A DNA stretch of 64,000 bases from Isoetes taiwanensis (GCA_021234155.1 JAJEKV010000002.1:7023046-7087045), one strand, 5' to 3'; shown: positions 24,778-35,835, counted from the first letter of the stretch. The notes: a model not told the origin generated them from the sequence alone. A program made the numbers and translations.

Positions 24778-25154
24778 AAATGGCGTGATGCGCCATTTAC
24801 ATTACACTACATCCGATCTAAACAAACTACAAAAGTAACACATCCCAAAAATGGATGCGTCATGATATTTCTTTTAGGCGGAACCACAAAAACTCACTAT
24901 CCTAGACACGGCTACATGAAGCTTGGCGGTCGGCGCTATTTCTTCAGGCGGAACCACGAAAACTCACTATCCCTAGACACTGGAAGCAATGAAAAGCTTG
25001 GCCGCTTATTTCAATACCCGAAGGGACCCCAAAAAAGACGTAACTAACCTCAACCCGAGTATTATCAGATATGAACCGCATTGCGGAACGCATGTGGACC
25101 GTGAGAAATTTACTCCACCTTTTTTCCTCGAAATTCCGGATCAACAAAGCGCCA

Positions 25155-25230
25155 CCGGCGCTTAGAGAGAGAAAACACGGTTAAGAGAGAGAAAGCAAAG
25201 GCTAAGAGAGAGAAGGCGAAGGCCGCTGGC
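25155..25230 (+). repeat. short tandem repeat TTAGAGAGAGAAA-type, about 3 copies
   Basis: CTTAGAGAGAGAAAACACGG, TTAAGAGAGAGAAAGCAAAG and CTAAGAGAGAGAAGGCGAAG follow each other with a period of about 20-22 bp. Confidence 0.75.
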
Positions 25231-25972
25231 CATGAAGGCTCGATATCGCGATGAAATGAAATGAAAGAAATGAAATGAGTAGAAAATAAACCCGCTTCAA
25301 ATTTGGCGCTGACAGAATTTGCCCGGCCAAACCGTCCGGCCTCTAATCCTTTTAACCCTTCATTACTTGAATTTTAAATTTTGAATTTGAATTTTATTCA
25401 TTGTCAATTGAATTCTAAAATTTGAATTCCGCCTGGCACCACTAGAATTTTAAAATTTGAATTTCGCCACTTTTTCGCATATATTGTGCCGGTCCACGTC
25501 TCAAAGCGATTTTATAAAAATCTGCGCGGGTACGGATATGGTAAGCGAAGGCGCTTTTCGTCCACCGTATTAGCGGGGTTGCGATTTCACGCTCCCGTCC
25601 TGCCTTCAACATCAAGCGGTACTTGCGCCTTAGAGGACTTGGCGTAAGTCGGGGCGTCCCTATTCGCCTTAGGCATTGGTTGTGAGGCTTCTTTGGCGCT
25701 ACCAACCGGTTGTAAGGCTTTAGTTGGTTCGCAGACGCTTTCACTTGGTTTGGGCGCTTCTTCATTTTCATAGCGGTAGCTTCTTCATTTTGATATCCGC
25801 CACTTCACTTGGTTGTGGCTTCTTCATAGCTTTCTATTTTGAAGGCCTACTTGATTCAAGGCTCTTCCTTCTTTCAATGGCAGTTCTCGATCTACAATGA
25901 TCCCAAGGTTAGTGATCATTACGTTTTTAGTTTCTTGTCGGCAATTTCTCCTATAAGTGTAGAATAATGTTT

Positions 25973-26170
25973 CTACCACAATAGTAATGTGTAGTAACTT
26001 TGTAACAATCGGGGAAATAATCGTAGTGTGTTGTGTCTATGATGTCTGTAACAATCTGTAATAATCTTGTAGTCGGTGAAAATAATCTCTACTAATGTGT
26101 ATCTGTAATCTTGATGTCTGTTGTATCCTGTAGTTATATGTAGTAATCTGTAGTAATAATATTTGTGTAA
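25973..26170 (+). repeat. degenerate TCTGTAATAATC-type repeat tract
   Basis: Variants of CTGTAATAATCT and TGTAGTAATCTGTAGTAATA recur irregularly through the tract. It carries no coding signal. Confidence 0.5.
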
Positions 26171-26209
26171 TCTAACATTTCTAAGTTTTTCTGTTTTGTT
26201 CCTAAAGCC

Positions 26210-26370
26210 AAATGGGCCAGGCGCCATTAGATCAAATAAGCCTTGATCGCGCCATTTGTCTTCAAATAAGCGCCGGCGCTATTTACTCAAATGGCGTGGC
26301 TGCGCGCGCGCTATTTTGTAACAAACCAAATTTGCGCTATTTGAACAAATGGCGCACGCGCCATTTGCCT
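26210..26370. promoter_or_regulatory. cluster of CAAATGGCGC sites including a perfect 10-2-10 palindrome
   Basis: GCGCCATTTG occurs at 26249-26258. CAAATGGCGC at 26346-26355 is followed after two bases by GCGCCATTTG at 26358-26367. Near-matches lie at 26221 and 26288. The same 10-mer is found at 20859-20868 and 22816-22825. Such dispersed palindromic sites resemble protein-binding sites, but no binder is known here; the core GGCGC with flanking T/A resembles E2F or YY1-type sites only loosely. Confidence 0.4.
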
Positions 26371-26855
26371 GTTTAATGAATATTTTATGATCATTTCGCG
26401 GGGTTTCTAACAATGTGTGTGTCATTGCATGCTTGCGGGAAAAGGACCTTGCGAGAACTTCCTCGTGGGGGCGTGGTTGTTGCCATGAAGGCGCATAGAG
26501 GGCACCTACATGGAAAAGAGCATTGACTACTTTAAGAGCGTCGTCCGTGGAGGTTCTTGAAGCCATAATTCCATCCCATGTGCTTCCCATTCCATGTCGG
26601 GTCGCGGATAGCGTTCTTTAAAGCCGTAGGCACATTTATCGAATGGCCTAGGCGTGATGTGAGAATCTCTGTCCGGATGCTTCGCTTGTATCATCATGCG
26701 AGGCGGAAACCCCCAACGCCTAGTAGTTCCTCTACATCGTCATCACCCAGTTCTCCTTCATCTCGGTAATGAGCAACCACGGAGAACTTGGTGAACTTAT
26801 CTTGATGACAATGTTGTTGTTGGCGAGAGGTCATTGGGTGAATTAAGTAGCATCC

Positions 26856-27251
26856 ATGGGAAGGATGTGGATGCACATAGCGTGGTTATTGCAAGATTTA
26901 CAGAAACGTGGTGCCAATTCGGGTGCCAGGTGCATGTCGGTGCGGAATAATATTGCGGAGGCGTGGGCACATTCATCGAATGGCCTCGGCGATATACGTT
27001 TTCATGGCATTGATGCGACCCATGATGAGACACCAAGATCGGACATGGGGACACCTACCTCATACAACTCATACATAGAAATCTGTGGAGGCGTGTCGGA
27101 TGCGGATGAAGAGATTGATCCATCGATTGGATTTAGCTTCTCGGTTCGGTTTGCTCATGGGAATACCATCGAGATGATGATGAGCCACCACCTAGTTACT
27201 CAAACAGAACTCTTGGAAATGCGATTGCCACATTCTCCATTCTTGTACTAG
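26856..27251 (+). other. 131-codon open frame, unknown
   Basis: The frame starts at ATG 26856 and ends at TAG 27249-27251. The C-terminal half is acidic then Met-rich (DADEEIDPSIGFSFSV; EMMMSHHLVTQTELLEMRL). A piece of it, GCACATTCATCGAATGGCCT at 26966, repeats imperfectly at 26630, indicating internal duplication of the locus. No family was recognised. Confidence 0.25.
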
Positions 27252-27808
27252 AACTAAATATGCATAAGCTATAATTCTATTCGGTGATCCTCGGGATCTT
27301 TGTTGATGATGAATTCTTAGGAGACACAAAGGTTGGCCTTTGTGTTGGAAAATAACTTCAGAACTAATGAAAGAGGATCACGAGATGTCATGCTTGTGCT
27401 TGAGAAAGGCCAAGCCCGAGAATGCACTTGTTGGATTGGGAAAATAGCGATGTGATCTTCTTTGGATGGAAGAATTTCTCTCACAACATGCAAAGCTCGA
27501 GAAGCTAAAGAAAATGAGGATATAGAGCTTGAATCATTTGAGGACAACATTAGGGCTCAATTCAAGCGAAAGAGGAAGTATACTTACACACATAGGATTC
27601 CAAGAGAGCCCAAGGGGAAAAGCAAAGAGGAAAGGCTATGCTCCACAACTTCAATCAATAGGTTCATGAAGTCAAATTTGCTGCAAAAATACTTGCAACA
27701 AGAAACTTACCAAGCATCAAGTCACATTGAATTAAGAAAAAATTTTTATCCCAACCATACAATGCAAGGGTTACCTTTTTTTTTGGCGTCTTTGAGTGTG
27801 ACTTACAG

Positions 27809-29831
27809 GAGAAGGAGAGGGACAGGATAGTGCTCAAGGGGATGGAATTAAATGCAGGGCTGGGTGGCCCATGGCTTTAGGTATCGGTCGGTCAACATTT
27901 TACAATTGGAGAAAGAGATATGAAGCGGGTGCAAAGGTAGGCTGAACATGGTATCTTGGCTCTAAAGCCCGGATCCACTACAGCGGCCACGAATGTGTGC
28001 TAGAGCAGATTCATTGGGAGAATCTTTGAAAGTATTCCCCATAGGAGCAAAAAGAGGTAGAGATGATGTAAGAGAAAATGTATGCATAAGCTTCCTTCCA
28101 TTCTTAATAAAAGCTTATACATAAAAAGTTGGGCGATCGTTGAAGAGCTTACGGGAACAAGCTTGTAGCCTTGAACTCTTTTTATAGTATATGGAAAAGG
28201 GAATTTCCGGATGTTAGCATTGCAAAAATACTGACCTTCTCTAAATGCAACATCTGCGTGGTAATTAAGCAAAAATTTGGAAAAACAAAAGATACAAGAG
28301 AGAGGCGAAATCTTGCAATTCAACGTCGGGCTCATATGCTAGAGCGGCATTCTTTGAGAAGTCAATATTGGCATTGGAGAGCATTGTCTGGCCGGTCTCA
28401 GGAAAATCATCTATGTATAATACATGATAAGATGGATCAGGTTAAGACTTTAGTGCCTAGAAGTCATCATCTAGCAAAATCTGTATGGAGAGGTGATCGC
28501 TTGAAGAGCAGTTTGACAGGAGCTCTAACTCATGGGCATGGTGGTCGTGCCTATGGTCATTTCTCACTTGATTTATGGAAAGATGATTCAAACTTCCATA
28601 TTGGTTCACTTTCTAGGATATTGCATAACTTGGAATTGGTACAAGAGGACAAGATAGGTGACTTATGTGGAAGTAAGCCTGCAGATTGCAAATGGATGCA
28701 AGTAGTCAAGGATACCAATCCTTTGAAGAACAAACTTGCTTCTATGGCAGAAGTATTGCCAAATGCTTCAACTACAACGAATCCTGAGGTGTTCAACCCT
28801 CTCCCCCGAAATCTCTATTTGCAACTTGATAATGCATCAGGGCAAAACAAAAATAGGTATGTCTTTTCATACTTATCTTATTTGACTTGGCTTAAGGTCT
28901 TTGATGAGATCCAAGTGGGCTTTATGATGGTCGGCCACACCCATGATGATATTGATGCTTTATTTGGAAATTTTTCAACCTTGATGAGTTCATCGGATGC
29001 TTTGACACTACCAGAGCTACTTTACTTGTTCACAAGTGCAATCACGAAATCTCAATTCCATACTTTATTGATGAAGTTCCAAATTGGAAGGCTTTTGTGA
29101 AGGATTCATCCACGATAAGGGAATAACGCCTGGTTGGGCATCTTGAACCATTGCTCTTCAAATTTAAGATGGCGGAGATTGGCTGTTATGCAATACAAAA
29201 TCGTCCTACACATAAAGAGTGGCTTCAGCCAGATTCTCGGGGAGTTAGAATGTGGAAAGAGGATGAACATGGTCAGCCAATGATACCAAGTGGTGTGCCA
29301 CAAAATATTCCTCCTAGACCAACATTGAAAGATCTTCGGGGTTGAAGGATAGCATCAACAAATACATCTCCCTATGGAAGGACATATGTAAGAATCAAGA
29401 AAGTAGCTTGTTTGCAAGGCAATACCGACGGCAAGTGTTGAGTATTGGAGCGACTTCTTATCTCTTTGGAGGATGTTGCTCGGGGCGTCCTCAAAATGAT
29501 GCATTTTGGCCACAAACAAGACAAGCTCCTCTAGAACAAAGCGACATTTGTTCCGAGGTCGGCAATATCTGCCTTGGTCACCACGACCTTTACCATCTTA
29601 TTGTGGCCCGTCGGATGGCGTCGGTGTTGCCTCTTGAAGAGTTTGATCCTCACATTACATGTGACAAAGGGTATGTTTGTTCTAGTCGGACACGGAGATG
29701 ATAACTTTGCCACTTGGTTAGGATATGCGAGGAGGAGAATCTTTGTTCTTGATCCGGAATCTACATATTTTGGCCATATTTTTGTATGGTGGTGGAAGCC
29801 CTCTTTGGAGGGGACTACAAAGGCTGCTTGA
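27809..29831 (+). pseudogene. DUF7869-type protein (transposase-like), decayed
   Basis: The core open frame 28171-29100 (309 codons) matches, from memory, the DUF7869 family scattered in mosses, fungi, oomycetes and animals. It has FYSIWKREFP with a Cys pair (FSKCNIC), then LCIIHDKMDQVKT, the GHGGRAYGHFSLDLW block, LQLDNASGQNKNRY, and VGFMMVGHTHDDIDALFG. The conserved acidic residues in those three motifs resemble a DDE-style active site, but that function is inferred. Upstream, 27809-27925 encodes a helix-turn-helix-like GIGRSTFYNWRKRYEAGA. Downstream the family C-terminus continues in other frames: 29031-29345 with TAA near 29124, 29342-29701, and 29657-29831 with GDDNFATWLGYARR. Several frameshifts and stops make it non-functional. 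Confidence 0.75.
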
Positions 29832-30170
29832 CTAAGCGTTTGGCCTAATCCTTCCGATCCTTCAAGGTACGAAAATTTAGATGCCATTCATTATGCTTGG
29901 GATGCCAATGGCAAGAGGTAGAAACAGTCAAATTAGAAATATATTGTAGACATGTGGAAAGACATAGCACATTGTTCATCTTAATACATGAGATCTTGTA
30001 CTTGTAATACATATCTTTCATCTTAATACATAAGATCTTGTACATTACTATATTTGTGATCATATATAGCGCTTACATCTTTAATATATAAATGCATACA
30101 TGATTCATAGATAAGATGGTCGAAGTGCTTATATGTTGAGCAGGTGATTCAATCATCTTGAGGATCTGTA
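29832..30170. other. AT-rich linker
   Basis: ATAAGATCTTGTACTT-type repeats occur near 29985 and 30028. No gene was recognised. Confidence 0.5.
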
Positions 30171-30179
30171 GTAGTGATC

Positions 30180-30430
30180 ACGATATCTCATAGCTCATGC
30201 TTTCGGGAAGCCATATCAGATGGATCATAAACAATTGCCGAGGGCAATGAATCTCGATTGCCCAAAGCTTTTCTTAGCGGTAGGGATCAAGAAGAAGATG
30301 CCTGTCTAGGCAACCAACAAGATCAGAGTGGCTCATTAAGCACTTGATCGCCTCGATGTAATGAACAGAAGAAGGCAAATAATCCATGGGAGATGAATGA
30401 CCTCCAGCCCCGAATGAAGCTGTTTATATA
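30180..30430 (-). pseudogene. small unknown gene, copy 1 of a pair, with TATA promoter
   Basis: The minus strand has TATATAAA (plus 30419-30429) followed about 35-45 bases later by CCATGG with ATG at 30387. The frame encodes MDYLPSSVHYIEAIKCLMSH and more, but stops at TAA near 30274. Similar-looking sequence continues beyond to 30180. The promoter, leader and start region match copy 2 at about 31040 (GAGATGAATGA leader, CCATGG start). The product is unknown; no motif was recognised. Confidence 0.4.
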
Positions 30431-30752
30431 GTGAAGTAAATTTTTGATGTGAATTATTGGGGTGGTGTGGCGCCATCATTGGCGTATACAAGTATCATGT
30501 ACTAAATAAAGGTATGATTCTATCATGTACTCAGATTCTATACATCAACTAATATTCAATATGCTTATATATATCCTTAACAGATACACAAATCATAAGT
30601 GCTTATATTATTATATCCTTAACAGGTATACATATCATAGATGATTCACTCGTCATTGCTGCTTGACTAATATAGGTGTGATTGAAAATAAAAGGCGACT
30701 TGCATAGTTCATAGGTACTCATGTCATTATTATATCCTTAGCGGAATCTGAT

Positions 30753-31042
30753 TCACTCATCATCAACATCAAAGCACATGATGCTATTGAGCTCATAGAT
30801 CTCGATCGGGGAAGCCAATAAGGTGGACCTTAACACGAAGTGAGCTTCTTGCAAGCACTTTCGCGGGACCATCTGCTTTGAATTTGACCATGGATCAAGT
30901 TTGATACCATTTACGTAGCATTCACCACGGATCATTATAGCTAAGGTAGCACACGAAGGATCGGATGTTCTGCAGACGATCGGCAAAAGGAAGCCATGGG
31001 AGATGAATGAGCTCTACCCTTGGGATGGAGCTGCTTTTATAG
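30753..31042 (-). pseudogene. small unknown gene, copy 2 of a pair, with TATA promoter
   Basis: The minus strand has TATAAAAG (plus 31033-31041), then a leader like that of copy 1 and CCATGG with ATG at 30997. That frame stops after 18 codons, but a +1 shift opens a frame of about 80 codons. It encodes GECYVNGIKLDPWSNSKQM, VPRKCLQEAHFVLRS and an acidic end CFDVDDE, with the stop at 30753. The two copies have kept promoter and start region better than their bodies. Confidence 0.4.
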
Positions 31043-31133
31043 TGAAGGTAAGATTATTGATGTGAATTATTGGTGTTCATTGCCATTATCTGAGTACCAT
31101 ACATGTATATGATCCAATAATTTCTATGTATAT

Positions 31134-31212
31134 ACTATCAATAATTTTGGTGAGTATATACCATCAATAATTTTGGTGGGTATATACCATCAATAATTTT
31201 GGTGGGTATAAA
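31134..31212 (+). repeat. 26-bp tandem repeat, about 3 copies
   Basis: The unit TATATACCATCAATAATTTT plus GGTGGG repeats with only G/A changes, just inside the right part of the candidate element. Confidence 0.9.
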
Positions 31213-31500
31213 TATACATCAAATTGCGAGTCGCGACAACATTGGCCTCAGTCTAGCTATGGCGTATTACGGTCTTGAGCGTGATTTTATCACTTGCAAG
31301 ATGAATCATGAGGACTTCAAAGCGGTCTTGCATGGCGAGATATACAGCGAAGGCGGCTCCACCTTGTTGCTCTCAATCCTCGCCATTATCACGATCCGTC
31401 GATGTTATCATCCATCTCATGTGGAATAGGGAGTATCAAATGTTCATGATCGAAAGGATCTACGGGCGCCGTCGCTGGAGTTACGATCATTCAGAGTAAT
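31199..31500 (+). other. overlapping short frames, possible frameshifted small gene
   Basis: Frame 31199-31429 encodes YYGLERDFITCKMNHEDFKA and GEIYSEGG. Frame 31308-31499 continues with DVIIHLMWNREYQMFMIERI and GRRRWSYDHSE. Together they look like one small protein broken by a frameshift near 31380. No family was recognised. Confidence 0.3.
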
Positions 31501-31850
31501 AGTAGAAGAATAATAATACTTGTTATCTTATTGTAATCTGGTTGTGTTAGTATACAACAGGTACACATAACCTTTTGTAATACACATAACCGTACTATAA
31601 GTAATAGTAAAATAATAGTACTTGTTATCTTATTGTAATCTGGTTGTACTCTTATTGTTATCTTATTGTAATCTTATTGTTATCAGGTATACATAACCTT
31701 TTGTAATACACATAACCATACTATATGTATTGAGGTATACTAGTATGCAACAGGTATACATAACCTTTTGTAATACACATAACCATACTATAAGTATTGA
31801 GGTATACATAACCCTCCAAGGTATACTATATAAAAATTATTCCAACTTGT
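31500..31850 (+). repeat. imperfect tandem repeats of CATAACCTTTTGTAATACAC type
   Basis: CATAACCTTTTGTAATACAC, followed by ATAACCATACTATAAGTATT or variants and by GTATAC steps, occurs near 31567, 31695 and 31759. A TTGTTATCTTATTGTAATCT subunit also recurs. It is a subterminal position in the candidate element. Confidence 0.85.
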
Positions 31851-31858
31851 CTTCAGAA

Positions 31859-31887
31859 TTCCAACTTTAATGAAACTCTGCTTTATA
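31859..31887 (-). repeat. right copy of 29-bp terminal inverted repeat
   Basis: The plus strand reads TTCCAACTTTAATGAAACTC then TGCTTTATA. It is the exact reverse complement of 20661-20689. A second TTCCAACTT lies just inside at 31841. Confidence 0.75.
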
Positions 31888-31914
31888 CGGTATAATGTCT
31901 TCTATACCACCTCA

Positions 31915-31982
31915 ATAGTGGTGAGTGTGGTTAGTGTGATGAGTGGTGAGTGTGGGTGACGAGTGTGGTGAGTGGTGACCAC
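31915..31982 (+). repeat. GTGAGTGTGGT-type low-complexity tract
   Basis: Irregular repeats of GTGGTGAGTGTGG and GTGATGAGTGGTGAG lie between the candidate element and the F-box 3' fragment. Confidence 0.8.
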
Positions 31983-31994
31983 CCCAACAGTATT

Positions 31995-32193
31995 CATGTT
32001 CAACAAGTTACATATGCTCTCAAATTCTTCACCATATCAAGTATTCATGTTCAACAAGTTACATATGCTCTCAAATGTCTGCAATCCAGACACCCATTAC
32101 TTGTTATTGTTTAATAGATTATAAAGTGATTGCTTGAAGGCGAACACAAGAGTGTGTTTTGGATATTGTACACACTCAGCCACTAGACTCCAC
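31995..32193 (-). pseudogene. F-box gene 3' end fragment with two 51-bp repeats
   Basis: CATGTTCAACAAGTTACATA units begin at 31995 and 32046. They are followed by sequence matching the last 30 or so codons of the F-box gene on the minus strand (KHTLVF, HNLL-type end), stopping at GACTCCACT near 32193. Only the 3' tail of the gene is present. Confidence 0.85.
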
Positions 32194-33690
32194 TAGAAAA
32201 ACTGCTAAGATGAATGAAAAGCCCAGCTAGGGGAGCTTTTGTCTGTTTTCATGCGAGCCCTTATTCGAGAATTGGATTGAGAAGAGATTGTCCATGCACG
32301 ACTAGAAATATGATGCTAAGTTACTTTTCATATGATGCTGATCATTTGTAGACAGAATATTTCCTGAAATATTTAATAATATAAACTCGTTGGGCATGTC
32401 ATGTGCGCATTCATGAAAGCTTACCAAGAGATCTCATAGTTTCATGCAACTCATCTTAAATATCCCGGGGGTCTAAAGCATGCTAAACATTTTTTTAAAA
32501 GTCCAGTAAACATTCACATGGTCTTAGTCTATCTGATTGTTTCAAAAATAGATGTCTTCAGTTCGAACCTGAAAACCAAAATTAGTTACAAGTGCCCATA
32601 TATGACCAGTCTTTATATTTGATTTCATATTTATTTTGCAAATAAGACAATTAGAAGATATTGAGGTCTTACAGTTAAAAACAAAATTTCCTAGATATTT
32701 CAGTGACAAATTTAAATGTGTCAAATCTATTGAAAATCCACGATCAAATTACATTCAAGAAAGCAAGAAATAAACCCATAAAATGCAGAGGCAGTTGCAA
32801 GACCCGCACTCCTAGGACCAAATAGGCTGAATTCAATCATTCTAAGAGAGCCCAATATGTTCTGCCATTGCGGGAGAAGTCTGAAGCAGTCACATTAGTA
32901 AATAAGAATGTGGATAGTGGAGGAAATAATGTCATCTATATATATAGGATGCAAACCCCTACCTAAAGTTTCCTTGTGAAGTGCCATGATAGGCAAAATT
33001 TCCTTTGTTTCGTCCATTCCAAGATACAAGCTCAAGATAATGGAAGATTTAAATGTTGTGGCAAGTCCTATATCATGCCTTTATGTTGTTTTCTGCATGT
33101 AATGGTGTTTAAAAACCCATTTTCGATAGAATGGGAAACCCTTGACTCATGAAGACTAGCACACCATTTTGCCTCGCCGAAGAATACAAACTCATGAGAA
33201 AATCATGGTTCGGTTGATCAAGAAGAGCATTATTAGATTGTGAAGCAAGACACTGATCTTCTTGGATAATTCAACTGGATGGCACAACTAGAAATTGATA
33301 CACAGGCGCCAATCACTTGAACAGACGCAAAACGATCCTGAAGAAATAGATCGACTCAACGCCACTTGGTAGAAAGGGGCCAAGGAGATTGTTCATGGAA
33401 ATCGAAACATGAAAAGCAAGGGCCAAGTAATTGGAACATAAAAAACAAGAAAGGGATACCGTAAAGGGGCCTTAAGCACGAACTTGATCATTCGGTAACC
33501 TATCAGATGAAGAAATCATTGAAACTATTGAAGAATACGAAATCGGACAGGCATGATGAAATAACTGCACTGGACATCACGCATGCCACACAAGCTGCCA
33601 AGCTTGATATTGACATGAGAAACAGGTTATACCATATTGATAATTAGTGAAAGCCATTAGCGAGGATTATTACAACATGTTCCAAATAGT
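32194..33690. other. intergenic, no recognised gene
   Basis: AT-rich DNA. An isolated AGTTCGAACCT at 32560-32570, preceded by TAGTCTATCTG at 32525, vaguely resembles tRNA-derived B and A boxes. Nothing else was recognised. Confidence 0.5.
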
Positions 33691-35835
33691 TCTAGGATGT
33701 TCTAAAATCTTCTAGAAAGTTCTAGAATTTTTTAGATGCCCATCAATAGCAGCTCGAGCTAAAAATGAAAAACATTTTTTGAAAACTTGCAAAAAGTAAA
33801 AATAGAAAATGTTCTAGATAATTCTAGAATGTTCTTGAATAGAAAGTTTTTTATAATTTTGCAAGGAGTGAAAATAGAATATTTTGGAACACAATAGAAT
33901 GTTCTACATGCTCATGGATAAGCACCTCAACCTAAAAATATTTTTTTGCAACTGCAAACAGTAAAAACTTACTGTCCTAGAATGCTCCAGATGTTCAAGG
34001 TAGTCATCTCAATCTAAAAAGAGAAGTTGTGAAGCTTGCAAACAGACAAAATAGAATGTTCTAGAATATTTCAGATGCTCACAAGTAAGTATCTGGGGAA
34101 TCTTAGATAAAAGCCAAGGGAATCTAAGGTAATCTTGGAGAATCTTCATAGAACCCGAGGGAACCACATAACGGAAATCTTAGGGAATCTCATAAAATAT
34201 AAGAATAGAATAGAATAGAATAGAATAAGGTTTTTAGCGTCCACGGAGACCAATTGGCCTATGGGACCCAAACAAAAAAAGAAGCGACAAGCATATTCTG
34301 TGACGAGTTAAAAAACCCCGCCCAGAAGGATTTTTGAGGAAAAACCTTAGCGATAATAAACTGGCGGCACCTTTATACAATTGCATGGGGACGGTTCAAT
34401 AAATCCGTAGGACACAAAGCGAGTCCGTGCATCCATAACCTCACGAGGTATGACCCCAACAAACCCCTGGCGCCGTAGTCAATAAGCGATGCAGCGGCTG
34501 GCGGGCACTAATGTCGAACATATGGCTCACCGGATATGGGCAAATGTTGAGGCAGTGCGGAGGGCATGACATTCATCCTCAATGCGCCATGGTGGCAACA
34601 GCGGCAAAGCCTTTGCTCTCGTGCTTCCACCCGAGCTAGCGCTCTGTTTTCAATGCGGGCTGATGTGCCCCGTCGCGAATGGAAGCTATAAGCTGCGTTT
34701 CTTCATGGGTATTTGGGTGTACAAGTCTTGGTGTGGGCCTCTTGTGAGCCTAGGATTGACTTCTTTGGCGATAGTGTGCCCGACTTAACATGCATCGAGC
34801 CTCTGCATCCCACGACTTGCGAAGGAAAGTAGCATCAAGGTATAGTTTAAGTGCCTGGGGGATCTTTCTTTGTCGACACGGGCGCATCTGTTTGCTGCAC
34901 ACCCAGTGAGAACCCAGGCACCTTGTCTTTCGGCCGAGTTTGGTTGGGGACCCATTGCGTGGCCAAAGCAAAGGCCCGGGACAAGCGTGTATCGACCATA
35001 GCGACCACCTTTTGGAAGTAAGCGATATGGCGTTCCAATGCGGCCCGTTGAAGGGGTAAAAGCTTTGTCTCACGGGTAGGATGCAGTGCGGGCTGTGGAC
35101 TTCACCCCGGGGCCCGTGCCAAGAAGGCCTACACTTTTTTTCGAGGTCATTCGGTGTTGAGGGATATCACAGGACCCCACACTTCGCCCCCATCTGAAGG
35201 GCGGCTCAACCAAGGCGAAACAAATGTATTTGGTGACCCGGGCATACAACTGCCTTGTGGTAATGTTGTTACGCATGGCATATAGTGCTTTCCAACCCAT
35301 GGTGACCGCAACGATAGCGCATCAATGGGTGGTAGTTGAGAACTCAATCCCCAAGTACTTGTAGGTGAGACCACCTCTACCTCTTGCCCCTGGTAAGTGA
35401 ATGTGGGAAGCCTTGGCTGACGGGATGATGCAACTAGCAGCACCCTAGTTTTGGCCAAGTTAACTCGCATGCCAGTGAATTGGCAAAAAGTGTCAAGAGC
35501 CAGTGAATTTAAGGTAATCGTGGAGAATCTAGGCGAGTTTTCATAAAATCTACAGGAACCGAAGGGGATCTTCATAAAATTTAGCGAAATCCCACAATCT
35601 AAAAGTATCTAAGGGAATCTAGAAGGAACTCATAAAATCAAAGAAAATCTTCATAAAATCTTTGAGAATGTAGAGGACTCTAGTAAAATCTAAAGGAATC
35701 CAAGTGAATCTCATAAAATCTAAGGGATCTTTGGGAATCTTAAAATATGCATCGACAGGAACTTGCACCGTGGGAACATGCTAAAACTAGAACATGCACG
35801 GCAGGAATGGTGCGTAACTTGTAGATATATAAACA
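33690..35835 (-). repeat. old foldback-family repeat, split by a LINE
   Basis: 33690-34225 and 35500-35835 consist of the same degenerate GTTCTAGAATGTTCTAGAA and GGAATCTCATAAAATCTAAG tracts as the arms at 57.5-62 kb. The right edge (GGGAACATGCTAAAACTAGAACATGCACGG, from about 35770, then TAGATATATA) matches the terminal motif of those arms (AACATGCTAAAACTGGAACA at 59864 and 60779). The two halves become contiguous if the LINE segment 34226-35500 is removed. Confidence 0.65.
34226..35500 (-). pseudogene. LINE (non-LTR) reverse transcriptase, 3' part, decayed
   Basis: Minus-strand frames starting at about 35500 encode the plant LINE reverse-transcriptase thumb region: LDTFCQFTGMRVNLAKTRVL, then FTYQGQEVEVV. 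Downstream frames with stops and shifts carry the usual post-RT region (GEVWGPV, then the segment around 34750-35073). The 3' end reads GGTCTCCGTGGACGCTAAAAACC and then a TTCTATTCTATTC tail (plus 34205-34230). It is 5'-truncated and dead. A second copy of the same 3' end lies at 40070-40130. Confidence 0.75.

Larger units (their letters stand above)
20652..31895. mobile_element. candidate large TIR-bounded DNA element (about 11.2 kb)
   Basis: The 29-mer starting TATAAAGCAGAGTTTCATTA and ending AAGTTGGAA at 20661-20689 occurs as a perfect reverse complement at 31859-31887. Just outside, CCA and CCG differ by one CpG transition. If TATA is the target duplication, the TIR would start AAGCAGAG. 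The enclosed DNA differs from its neighbours: it is CpG-rich from 20.8 to 29 kb, has repeated CAAATGGCGC sites, a decayed DUF7869 gene, paired small genes and subterminal tandem repeats. No other inverted pair of this length was noticed at these edges. The alternative is two unrelated copies of a small repeat. Confidence 0.45.

Noticed and set aside
31199-31500. Intact small gene
   Set aside because: Only overlapping short frames exist and the plausible product needs a frameshift; reported only as a possible remnant.
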